Positions 27,292 through 35,128 of a DNA stretch of 64,000 bases are shown here, piece after piece. Positions within the stretch are counted from its first letter, which is position 1. Every line of letters begins with the position of its first letter. The stretch is from Cloacibacillus porcorum (GTDB lineage: Bacteria > Synergistota > Synergistia > Synergistales > Synergistaceae). The position numbers and the translations under genes were made by a program. The notes below the pieces were generated by a model that worked only from the letters and a program-made list of their open reading frames with translations, did no database searches and was not told where the DNA came from. The DNA lies in NCBI RefSeq assembly GCF_001701045.1, contig NZ_CP016757.1:1047501-1111500 (forward strand), in the 5' to 3' direction.

Positions 27292-28596
27292 CTACTCTTC
27301 CAATGACGCCGTCCTCTGTTGCTTGAGTGCCTTCCATACATAGAGTCCCAGCGCTAAACCGATTACACCGTAGACCATGAAAGTCCTGAAATATTCACCG
27401 AGCAGAGCCTGGCCAAAGAGTGACTGACCAATCTCCGGGGACATGATGAACATGGAGTTGAAGAGGATCGTACCGAAAATCGCATTTTTGATGTTTGCCT
27501 TAGATGTGGAGGCGCCTCCGACGAGCAGCGATGCTACGGAGAACATTCCTATCTGCGTATGGGCGTTGTAGGTGTTGAGAGTGCCCATGTTCTGGAGGTA
27601 GATTATCTGCCCCCATGCGGCAAGGACGGTGGAGATCATTGTTGCGATTATTCGCGTTTGATCCACGTTGATGCCGGAGACCTGCGAAACATGCTGGTTG
27701 AAGCCAGCTGAGCGGAAGTCCTGTCCAAGCTTTGTCTTGGTGATCAGGACGGTGAAGAAGCAAAGAGCAACGATCAGCAAGCCTGTTACGACCGGCACGC
27801 GGCGCACCATCATGAGCTGCGATCCCGTGGTGAGTGCGTAGACCGAGACGGCGGTCAACGCGGCACCTAGCAAGACACTGCCGATGGCGCTTCCCCTGTC
27901 GTTTCTATAGCTCTCGCCCCGCTTGTTGTTGAGCCACCAGCGCACTGCCGTAAAAATGATGATTCCCGCGGCGACTACCAGCAGCGCATGAACAAAGGGA
28001 ATGGTCCAGATGTCGTCGAGGGCGTACTTCAGTCCGCCGCTCTTGGCGGGAACGAGGTCGACCGTCATTCTGATGCCTATACCGTCAGGTTTTATCATAG
28101 GATGCGTCGCGGGTACGGCGATGATCACGCCGATGACGAATAGGAAGAGGAACTGATAGACGCCGTTCGCGAAATAGCCGACGATGAGGCTGGCAATCAT
28201 CTCCTGCCCGCGCGTTTTGTTATAGAGCAGTCCTGTGAAGTATCCGCATAGCGCCGCCACAAAGAAAGCGATCACGAATGCGTAAAGCAGCCCAGGGATG
28301 CCGCCAAGTTCAAAGTATCTGACGATCGAAATCGCAATTTGTCCAGACATGGCGCCGATGACGATCCCGAAATTTAGCCCCAATCCCGCCAGTACCGGAA
28401 TTATGAGCGAAAGGACGAGAAAGGTGTTGCGAAAAATACGGCTTGAGAGCTCCGAGAGGAAGAATGGCAGCGAAACATTTTCCGAGACGAAGAAGCCAAA
28501 GAGGGTGAAGGCGACGAATATCAGTGTGACGATATTGTCCAGCAGCCACTGTCCGACGTTTTTACTCTCCGTCTGCGGTCTGAGCATTTCACCCAT
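27292..28596 (-). CDS. ABC transporter permease with an extra membrane segment, module 2 subunit B
   Basis: A 434-aa permease of the BPD_transp_2 family, paralogous to 25394-26485 (LIIPVLAGLGLNFGIVIGAM, GGASTSKANIKNAIFGTILF). Between the usual periplasmic region and the coupling loop it carries about 70 additional residues. These include a basic stretch, NNKRGESYRNDRGS, and hydrophobic segments that probably add two helices. It is the last gene of the second module; its ATG overlaps the preceding stop (TAATG) after AAGGAGG. Confidence 0.85.
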   Translation of the reverse strand: MGEMLRPQTESKNVGQWLLDNIVTLIFVAFTLFGFFVSENVSLPFFLSELSSRIFRNTFLVLSLIIPVLAGLGLNFGIVIGAMSGQIAISIVRYFELGGIPGLLYAFVIAFFVAALCGYFTGLLYNKTRGQEMIASLIVGYFANGVYQFLFLFVIGVIIAVPATHPMIKPDGIGIRMTVDLVPAKSGGLKYALDDIWTIPFVHALLVVAAGIIIFTAVRWWLNNKRGESYRNDRGSAIGSVLLGAALTAVSVYALTTGSQLMMVRRVPVVTGLLIVALCFFTVLITKTKLGQDFRSAGFNQHVSQVSGINVDQTRIIATMISTVLAAWGQIIYLQNMGTLNTYNAHTQIGMFSVASLLVGGASTSKANIKNAIFGTILFNSMFIMSPEIGQSLFGQALLGEYFRTFMVYGVIGLALGLYVWKALKQQRTASLEE

Positions 28597-29666
28597 TATC
28601 TCGCACCTCCTTTTACCTGCGTGAGGGCGTAAAGGATTATCCCATTCTGGATGATCATTCTCATGATTTCCGAAAGGTCTGTTCCCGCGAATATCTCATT
28701 CGCCACGGGGAGAGCCGTCGTCAGCAGGCCCTGAAACAGGAATACGCCGATGACGACGTGCGAGACCTTAGCCCGCGAGGCGGTAGCCCCGCCGATGAGC
28801 ACCGCGGCGACGGCGGGAAAGGCCATCATCAGCGGCGCGGTGTAGAGCTGGGCGTAGCCGAAGCTCTGTGAGTAGACGATTATCCCTACCGCGCCGAGGA
28901 CGGTGGAGAGGATGTTTGCGTATACTCTGTTCTTATCGATGTTCAGGCCGGTAGCTTGAGCGAATTTTGGATTGATTCCTCCAGCCGAGATGGCGATACC
29001 CATCTTTGAGCGGAAGAAGAGCCACACTAGTACGCAGAATAACGCAAATATGAGCAGCAGCCCAGTGGGAATCACGATATCACCGATGTTGAAAGCGAGG
29101 ATTTTATTGAGTATCTGTGCGGCGCCGACTGCATCCAGCTGTATCGTTTCCCTCAGTCCTTTGCCGATGAACCAGCCCATCTTGGGATTTTTGAAGGGCA
29201 GCATGAGCCAGGCAAGGCACATGAGCGCGACTACCGAAAAGCCGGTGTATGTGGCGATCGTCATTTCCGAACCTTTAACGGCATTCATCAGCTTTCCGTA
29301 ACCGTAACCAACTATCACGGCGAGCGGCACGGCGATCGCGAATGCCAACAACAGCCATGTATATCCTGATACGCCAGCCTCTATGGAACAGACCATCCCG
29401 AAGAGCCCGCAGACGATGCCGATGGGCAGTGCAAAGTTTGGCCCCGTGCCTGACTGAATGGCGGGAACCATCGCAAGTACCAGTATCCCGTTCATGCCGG
29501 CGCGCTTTATTGTGTCGGAGAGCAGCGCTGACATTGAGATGCCGACTACATAGCCGCCAACGAGTGTAAGCACCCAGAAAGCGGCGATGATCATAGTTGG
29601 CATCCCTATGGTGCTTACAACATCCCTTATTTTATACATAAAAGTGCTTTCATTTGACTCAGGCAT
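28596..29666 (-). CDS. ABC transporter permease, module 2 subunit A
   Basis: A 356-aa permease paralogous to 24348-25394: GTGPNFALPIGIVCGLFGM, the coupling loop ISAGGINPKFAQATGLNIDK and LIGGATASRAKVSHVVIGVF. It starts 1 nt after the ATPase stop and overlaps the next permease, so the module is translated as a unit. Confidence 0.87.
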   Translation of the reverse strand: MPESNESTFMYKIRDVVSTIGMPTMIIAAFWVLTLVGGYVVGISMSALLSDTIKRAGMNGILVLAMVPAIQSGTGPNFALPIGIVCGLFGMVCSIEAGVSGYTWLLLAFAIAVPLAVIVGYGYGKLMNAVKGSEMTIATYTGFSVVALMCLAWLMLPFKNPKMGWFIGKGLRETIQLDAVGAAQILNKILAFNIGDIVIPTGLLLIFALFCVLVWLFFRSKMGIAISAGGINPKFAQATGLNIDKNRVYANILSTVLGAVGIIVYSQSFGYAQLYTAPLMMAFPAVAAVLIGGATASRAKVSHVVIGVFLFQGLLTTALPVANEIFAGTDLSEIMRMIIQNGIILYALTQVKGGAR

Positions 29667-29667
29667 T

Positions 29668-31269
29668 TTAATGACTCCCTTCAGCGGTGTTTAATTTGCT
29701 GCCTGACATAAGAAGTCCAAATTCCGCATCCGTGGCGTCCGGCGGCAGCACTCCGCCCACCTTTCCCTCACAGATGATAACGATCCTGTCGCAGATGCTG
29801 CGGAGTTCCGCCAGCTCCGAGGATGTCATTACGATCGTCATACCGAGTTCTTCGTTGAGTTTGAGCAATAGGTCCAGAATGAGCTTCTTCGCGCCTATGT
29901 CTATGCCGCGTGTTGGCTCGGAGACGAAGAGAAGGGTAGGCTCCTGTGTAAGGGCACGCGCTACGCATACCTTTTGCTGGTTGCCGCCGCTGAGGCTCCC
30001 GGTATGCTGCAGCGGAGACTCGCAGCGAATATCGAGATCCTGGATCATTTTCAACGCATGTTCCCGCATCGCTCGATCGTTTTGAAAGGTCAGACCAAGT
30101 ACCTTTGTCATAAACAGTTCTTTTATCTGCATTGCGGTGAACGCTATATTGAGTTCAATGGACTCGTTGAGCAGAAGGCCTACTCCCTTGCGGTCCTCAC
30201 TTACAAAGGCAATGCCTGATTCTATGGTGGAGTGCGGGGCGTTAAGTTTGAGCTCCCGTCCTTTAAACATAACCTTGCCTCTTGTGGGATAGGTACCCAT
30301 GATACCGTTGGCGATACCTAACTTGCCTTGTCCGGCAAGGCCGCCGATCCCGACTATCTCTCCCTTTCTGATGTCAAGGCTGATGCCTTTGACGCGCTCT
30401 CCTGGCATTGCGACGTGCAGATCCTCAATGCGGAGTTCGATCTCGTCGGATATCTTTCTATGTGATGAACTGTCGCGCTCTATCGACACCTTCCGGCCGA
30501 TCATCAGCGAAGCAATCTCTGCCGCGCTCGTATCAGAGATGTTTTTCGTTGCCACATGCTCGCCGTCGCGCAGGATGGTGACGCGGTCAGCGACGCTGAC
30601 AATTTCGTCAAGCCTATGGCTGATGAATACAATTCCAATCCCCATCCTTGCGAGCCGTTTGATGGCGGCAAGCAGGTTTTGTGCCTCGGATTCAGTGAGA
30701 ACGGCAGTCGGCTCGTCAAAAACGAGTATTTTTATACCTGTTTTGTCAATCTCTCTCGCTATCTCTATAAACTCCATGTGGCCGACCGGGAGCCCCGCAA
30801 CGGTTGTGTACGCCTCAATATTCATGTCAAGCTTATCGAGAGCCTTGCGGGCGTCGGCATTCATCTTCGCCATGTCAATTGTTTCCAGCCTTTTGCCCAG
30901 AACTCTTGACACGATGTTCGGCGAAGTTATCTCTCTGTTCAGCTTGATGTTCTCTGCTATCGTATACTGGGGTATGAGCATGAATTCCTGATGTACCATG
31001 CCTATGCCGGCCGCCATCGCCGCGTGCGGCGATTTTATGTCTGTCGTTTTTCCATCGATAAGTATCTCGCCATCATATCCCCCTGTCGTGTGGATGACTG
31101 GCATACCAAAAAGGATGTTCATCAGCGTAGATTTGCCCGCACCGTTCTCTCCTATAAGAGCGTGTATCTCGCCTTTTTTTACATCAAAATTAATGTTTGA
31201 CAGGACATTGTTCCCGTAATAATTTTTGGATACGTTACGAAAACAAAGAAGGTTTTCGCTCAACGGCAT
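29668..31269 (-). CDS. Double-domain ABC transporter ATPase (DUF3798 module 2)
   Basis: A 533-aa ATPase paralogous to 22712-24322. Domain 1 has GENGAGKST, VFDEPTAVLTESE and FISHRLDEI; domain 2 has GGLAGQGKLGIANGIM, LSGGNQQKVCVARAL and FVSEPTRGIDIGAKKLI. The gene follows the DUF3798 gene across a terminator, the same order as in module 1. Confidence 0.9.
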   Translation of the reverse strand: MPLSENLLCFRNVSKNYYGNNVLSNINFDVKKGEIHALIGENGAGKSTLMNILFGMPVIHTTGGYDGEILIDGKTTDIKSPHAAMAAGIGMVHQEFMLIPQYTIAENIKLNREITSPNIVSRVLGKRLETIDMAKMNADARKALDKLDMNIEAYTTVAGLPVGHMEFIEIAREIDKTGIKILVFDEPTAVLTESEAQNLLAAIKRLARMGIGIVFISHRLDEIVSVADRVTILRDGEHVATKNISDTSAAEIASLMIGRKVSIERDSSSHRKISDEIELRIEDLHVAMPGERVKGISLDIRKGEIVGIGGLAGQGKLGIANGIMGTYPTRGKVMFKGRELKLNAPHSTIESGIAFVSEDRKGVGLLLNESIELNIAFTAMQIKELFMTKVLGLTFQNDRAMREHALKMIQDLDIRCESPLQHTGSLSGGNQQKVCVARALTQEPTLLFVSEPTRGIDIGAKKLILDLLLKLNEELGMTIVMTSSELAELRSICDRIVIICEGKVGGVLPPDATDAEFGLLMSGSKLNTAEGSH

Positions 31270-31320
31270 TTCCCCCTCTTCTATTTTTTCCGCAAGAATT
31301 TTTAGCTTTCTTTAGAACAA

Positions 31321-31359
31321 AAAAGAATTCGCAGGCTTTCAGATCCTGCGAATTCTTTT
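31321..31359 (-). terminator. Terminator after DUF3798 copy 3
   Basis: AAAAGAATTCGCAGG and CCTGCGAATTCTTTT form a perfect 15-bp stem with a T tract on the minus strand. It sits between binding protein and ATPase genes, as at 22545 in module 1. Confidence 0.9.
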
Positions 31360-31407
31360 CTGGATCAGATTATATCTTGAATTGTATTACTCCCCTCTGA
31401 CTCGTGG

Positions 31408-32547
31408 CTAATATGTGAGGAAATCCATCAGCACGAAGAGGTAGGTCGGGTATTTTTTGCCGGCCTCGTCAATATAGGGATTGGTTGTGACTTTTACCTT
31501 CGCGTAATCGGCCATGCACTTTTCCAGCACAGGAACGTTAAGTTTGTCAAAAGCGACTTCTCCGTTGATGATTTTCATCGCGTATTCCGTACCTGCGACC
31601 GTCGCCATCATGGCAACAGGAACCGGCCATGTCGAAAGTCTGCCGGAGACGCCTTTTTCCTTAAGTATCCTCTTTGTCTCGGCTATAACGTGCTGCAGGT
31701 TGCCCTGTTTCTCTGTATTGGACTGGATGCCGAGGGCCGTCGGGAATCCATGGTATGGTGACGGGCAGCAGGGCTGCGGATAGATAGCCTTGGCGTCTAC
31801 GACTGCTTTGATGAGCGGGATCTGCATGGCGCAGTTCGTTGAGAAGAAAGCCGTATCTTTTCCATACTTAGCTACCATCTTGGGAACGTCTTCAAGGATG
31901 AACTGCTGAGCGCCGGGCAGTCCTGAATCTCCGGTAGGGTCGGGCGCAGTGGCGTCTACGAATTCAAGTCCGATCTCGGCGCACTTTTTCCTCATCAATT
32001 CGCGGCGCGAAGAAAGAAGGACCTGCGACATATGCCTCGGGAAAGAATAGTGTACGAACGTTTTTGCTCCGAGCTTCTTCGCCTGGATGGGGATGGCGTC
32101 GCCCATTCCAAGTTCGTCAGGCTGGATGATAAGCTGAGCGCGGGCGGCGACATCCGGCGGGTTCTCCTGCGGCGTAGCATAAACGATAAAAATGTCTTTT
32201 CTTGTTTCAAGGAGCTTGTCTACGGCGGCATTGGTCCCCGGTACCGCCTGGTTAATGATAAGGGCTTTGATTTCAGGATCATAGGCAAGCTTCGCGACTA
32301 TACTTACCATCTGTTCCTGCTCGGCCATGAAGTTATCCGGCCATGTCACGTGGACGATACGGTCACCGTATTTCTTGACCATTTCCTGGGCGGAACGATA
32401 TTCTTCCTCGTTCTGTGAAACGGTGTTAGTGACGATTGCAACCTTGCCCTTCTTTGCAGCGGCTTCTGCGGCAGGAGCAATAGACACAACGGTAAATAAA
32501 CCGAGTGCGAGAACGACTGCCGTGGTGATGATCCAACGATTCTTCAC
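31408..32547 (-). CDS. DUF3798 solute-binding protein (copy 3)
   Basis: A 379-aa exported protein with a signal peptide (LGLFTVVSIAPAAEA) and then KKGKVAIVTNTVSQNEEEYR. It shares VHYSFPRHMSQVLLSSRREL and TAPDPTGDSGLPGAQQFILE with copies 1 and 2 but is clearly more diverged, for example PQPCCPSPYHGFPTALGIQS. It is the likely binding protein of module 2 and may bind a different but related ligand. It is divergent from the peptidase relic at 32818. Confidence 0.87.
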   Translation of the reverse strand: MKNRWIITTAVVLALGLFTVVSIAPAAEAAAKKGKVAIVTNTVSQNEEEYRSAQEMVKKYGDRIVHVTWPDNFMAEQEQMVSIVAKLAYDPEIKALIINQAVPGTNAAVDKLLETRKDIFIVYATPQENPPDVAARAQLIIQPDELGMGDAIPIQAKKLGAKTFVHYSFPRHMSQVLLSSRRELMRKKCAEIGLEFVDATAPDPTGDSGLPGAQQFILEDVPKMVAKYGKDTAFFSTNCAMQIPLIKAVVDAKAIYPQPCCPSPYHGFPTALGIQSNTEKQGNLQHVIAETKRILKEKGVSGRLSTWPVPVAMMATVAGTEYAMKIINGEVAFDKLNVPVLEKCMADYAKVKVTTNPYIDEAGKKYPTYLFVLMDFLTY

Positions 32548-32593
32548 AGCTTTTGCCTCCTTATTAGAATTAAGTGCGGGGTTACTAATGATA

Positions 32594-32622
32594 ATATTAA
32601 GCTATCAGTTCATAAGTGTCAA
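32594..32622 (-). promoter_or_regulatory. Promoter of DUF3798 copy 3
   Basis: On the minus strand, TTGACA, a 17-bp spacer and TAATAT; about 40 nt before the start codon. The 270-bp divergent region around it holds no other gene up to the peptidase relic. Confidence 0.8.
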
Positions 32623-32817
32623 TTAAAGTATTCTCTTTTGGTTCGTACAAACACATTATTCAAAAAAATAACATTATAATTGTAAATTTATTATAACTAC
32701 TGTGATTATAAGCTTAAATAAAGTATTGTTACGCGTTTGCATGCAGTAGAAAGGACTGATAACGATCAATTCGCTACAATCAGACGACGCCAAAAAACTT
32801 TGTAAGAGAAGGGATTT

Positions 32818-32903
32818 ATGATAAGAACCGGGCGGGGGTCAAACTTGCAGCAAAGTTGGAGAAAAGAGGCCTTGACGTGCTTTATATCGGACATTCGACA
32901 TAA
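32818..32903 (+). pseudogene. Decayed N-terminal fragment of an M24 peptidase gene
   Basis: ATG ATA AG at 32818, behind AGAGAAGGGA, matches the start of the intact gene at 20140. A frameshift follows at once. In the other frame (from 32820) the product reads AGVKLAAKLEKRGLDVLYIG, then HST and a stop at 32901. The intact enzyme has VERLAQTLREKGLDALYIG, then PST. Everything downstream is gone. The fragment is divergent from DUF3798 copy 3, exactly as the intact peptidase is divergent from copy 1. Confidence 0.8.
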
Positions 32904-32913
32904 TTATGTTCAG

Positions 32914-32995
32914 ATTGGTATAAAAATACGACATGTGTATCATTGAAATAAAAATTACGAATAAATTAAAACAATAATAAAAAATGTATACCAAT
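32914..32995. promoter_or_regulatory. Separated inverted arms ahead of the GntR gene
   Basis: ATTGGTATA (32914-32922) and TATACCAAT (32987-32995) are perfect 9-bp complements 64 bp apart, with AT-rich DNA between. GntR regulators often bind such arms, and two could be bridged by looping. The second arm ends 42 nt before the gntR start. The link to this GntR protein is inferred. Confidence 0.35.
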
Positions 32996-33037
32996 AATAT
33001 AAAAGATATGCTATCCTATCATGCGAGGTGAATGGAA

Positions 33038-33685
33038 ATGGAAGAAAAGTCATTATCTGCACAGGTATATGAAAAGATCAAAGGGGGGATAATTTCCCTG
33101 AAATATCCCCCAGGTTCGGTGCTCAAGGAGCGGGAGCTCTCGGAAAGCCTCGGCGTGAGCCGTACGCCTGTGAGGGAGGCGATACAGCGGCTGTCGCAGG
33201 AATTCTGGCTTGTTCCCGGAGAGGGGAAGCGTATGCAGGTGCGCCCGGTCACTATCGCCGACGTACACGAGATCATCCAGATACGAAACTTAATGGAATA
33301 CGCCGCTATAGACGAAATGCTAAAGAACGGTGAACCACGGGTGGTTGCCGGTCAGTTGGATTCGATATTGAATGAGATGAAATCGGCTACGGAGGAATAC
33401 GTCTTTACAACGCTGGATTTGAAGTTCCATTACCTTGTGGTCGAGAGCATGAAAAACGACAGGCTGCTGAGATTCTGGAGCACCGTCCAGGACGAGGTGC
33501 TGCGAATGGGATTACTGGTGCTCAAGGGAAAAGACCGTTGGCATGAAGTGATAAAGGAACATGAGCACCTGGTAGATATGCTGTGGAACAAAGATGCAGA
33601 GAAAATTAAGTTTGCGATGAAAGAGCATCTGGAACATAGTTATGCGGCTTTGATAAGGGATTTAGAAGAGCGAATCACAAATTAA
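33038..33685 (+). CDS. GntR-family transcriptional regulator (FCD type)
   Basis: A 215-aa regulator. Residues about 5-70 form the winged HTH (LKERELSESLGVSRTPVREAIQRL), and the rest is an all-helical FCD ligand domain with metal/ligand-type His and Asp residues (LKFHYLVVESMKNDRL, EHEHLVDML, MKEHLEHSY). Such proteins usually sense a carboxylate metabolite and repress neighbouring catabolic genes. It precedes the DUF2848-to-MFS island and is its natural regulator. ATG 33038 is 7 nt after GAGGTG; an ATG two codons earlier is too close to it. Confidence 0.9.
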   Translation: MEEKSLSAQVYEKIKGGIISLKYPPGSVLKERELSESLGVSRTPVREAIQRLSQEFWLVPGEGKRMQVRPVTIADVHEIIQIRNLMEYAAIDEMLKNGEPRVVAGQLDSILNEMKSATEEYVFTTLDLKFHYLVVESMKNDRLLRFWSTVQDEVLRMGLLVLKGKDRWHEVIKEHEHLVDMLWNKDAEKIKFAMKEHLEHSYAALIRDLEERITN

Positions 33686-33715
33686 AAAGAAAAATAAAAA
33701 TGGAACAGTAAAGAT

Positions 33716-33757
33716 AAAGCGGAGCGCCGACCAAAACGGTTTCTCCGCTTTTTGTTT
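33716..33757 (+). terminator. Terminator of the gntR gene
   Basis: AAAGCGGAG and CTCCGCTTT form a 9-bp stem around an 18-nt loop, followed by TTGTTTTT. It separates gntR from the next promoter at 33776. Confidence 0.8.
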
Positions 33758-33775
33758 TTGTAAAAACGTATGCTC

Positions 33776-33816
33776 TTGACAAATTTGCATCCAAAATAGA
33801 TAATTTGTATGCAAAT
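33776..33816 (+). promoter_or_regulatory. Promoter with overlapping palindromic operator, catabolic island
   Basis: TTGACA (33776-33781), a 17-bp spacer and GATAAT (33799-33804). ATTTGCAT (33783-33790) and ATGCAAAT (33809-33816) are perfect 8-bp inverted arms, one inside the promoter spacer and one just past the -10 box. A third partial copy, ATTGCATAT, is near 33842. A protein bound here would block transcription; the adjacent GntR product is the obvious candidate. Confidence 0.65.
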
Positions 33817-33886
33817 AAGATAAACATATCCCTTTAATAAAATTGCATATCTTGAAATAGTATAAAGTTTGAAAGGAGTCGGTATT

Positions 33887-34588
33887 GTGAAGTTTAAAGT
33901 TTTAGCGAAAAGCGGAGAAGAAAAGATAATTGATTTTGTACCGAAGCATATTATCAACGCAGGCTATACCGGGCGTGATCAGGCTGCGGTCCAGGCCCAT
34001 ATCGATGAGTTAAAGGAAGAGGGAATACCAGCACCCGACAAGACGCCTGTCTACTTTGTGAAATTTATCGATAAAATTACGCAGTCAGGAGGCTTTGAAG
34101 TCCTTGACGAGACGGACCACTCTGGAGAGGCGGAATTCGCCCTATTTTTTGACAAAGACGAAATATATGTAGGCGTTGGAAGCGACCATACCGACCGCAA
34201 ACTTGAGACTGTGGACATACCAAAGGCAAAACAGATATATCCCAATACCATCAGCAAGGAGCTTTGGAAGCTGAGCGACGTTATTGACCACTGGGACGAC
34301 ATCACTCTGCGCAGCTGGATAAAGGTGGACGGAGAGAGAAAGCTCTTCCAGGAGGCGAAGCTGACGGCCATGCTGGATGCGGCGGATCTTGTGGAGAGGG
34401 CGAAGAAACTCCTTTGTGATCCGAATGACACAGAGGGGTTGGTCCTCTATTCAGGAACCGTCGCATCCCTTTTTAAAGCGGACTACAGCCCTTATTTTGA
34501 GACTGAGCTTGAGGATCCGATCCTTGGCCGCAGGCTGGGCAACGTCTATGAGATGACCTGCAAGTCATCCTGGTATAAGGGCAATTAA
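33887..34588 (+). CDS. DUF2848 family protein
   Basis: A 233-aa cytoplasmic protein of the DUF2848 family, with the landmarks NAGYTGRDQAAVQAHIDELK and EIYVGVGSDHTDR. The family's function is not established; the conserved Asp/His pair and its company with hydrolases suggest an enzyme acting on a carboxylate or ring-opened intermediate (inference). It is the first structural gene after the palindromic operator. GTG 33887 is chosen because AAAGGAG ends 8 nt upstream. Confidence 0.82.
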   Translation: MKFKVLAKSGEEKIIDFVPKHIINAGYTGRDQAAVQAHIDELKEEGIPAPDKTPVYFVKFIDKITQSGGFEVLDETDHSGEAEFALFFDKDEIYVGVGSDHTDRKLETVDIPKAKQIYPNTISKELWKLSDVIDHWDDITLRSWIKVDGERKLFQEAKLTAMLDAADLVERAKKLLCDPNDTEGLVLYSGTVASLFKADYSPYFETELEDPILGRRLGNVYEMTCKSSWYKGN

Positions 34589-34633
34589 ATAAGTTTTCCA
34601 TATATAAACAAAATCAGAGGAGGCGCTTTTGTT

Positions 34634-35035
34634 ATGGCAAAGCAGGAATACGAAATTCGCGATGTGGATCTTCACGGAGAATGGCGGCTGGTAGAGGGCG
34701 GTTACAACGGTACGATGGAGAAAGTTCTCTCCTATGACCCAGAGACGGGAAACTACACAAGGTTGCTGAAATTTCCGCCTAAAACAGAGATGCCGGAGGT
34801 CCTCTCGCATGATTTCTGTGAAGAGATATACGTGGTAGACGGCTATCTGACCGATACTGACAAGAATATCACAATGTGCAAGGGCTATTATGGCTCACGC
34901 CTTCCCGGTATGAAGCACGGCCCTTACAGCATTCCCCTCGGCTGCATGACGATGGAGTTCCGTTATCAGGACCCCAACAAGCCGATCGACCCAGAATGTT
35001 CGCTCCTTAAGAATAAACTCGGCGCACCCAGATAA
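34634..35035 (+). CDS. Cupin-domain protein (ChrR-type)
   Basis: A 133-aa single cupin. Recognisable barrel motifs are HDFCEEIYVVDGYLTD and MKHGPYSIPLGCMTMEFRY, with His and Glu residues that could bind a metal. Such proteins include isomerases, decarboxylases and lyases of small carboxylates, or sensors. It lies 45 nt after the DUF2848 gene, behind AGAGGAGG, and before a terminator. The exact reaction is unknown. Confidence 0.75.
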   Translation: MAKQEYEIRDVDLHGEWRLVEGGYNGTMEKVLSYDPETGNYTRLLKFPPKTEMPEVLSHDFCEEIYVVDGYLTDTDKNITMCKGYYGSRLPGMKHGPYSIPLGCMTMEFRYQDPNKPIDPECSLLKNKLGAPR

Positions 35036-35054
35036 AATAACGAGTTTATCTTAT

Positions 35055-35094
35055 TAATAAGAGGCGTTTATATGACGCATAAACGCCTCTTTAT
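35055..35094 (+). terminator. Terminator after the cupin gene
   Basis: AATAAGAGGCGTTTAT and ATAAACGCCTCTTTATT form a long near-perfect stem around ATGACGC. It may divide the island into two transcripts or act as a partial terminator. Confidence 0.8.
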
Positions 35095-35128
35095 TCTCAT
35101 CTTTTATATTTGAAGGAGAAAAGATATT

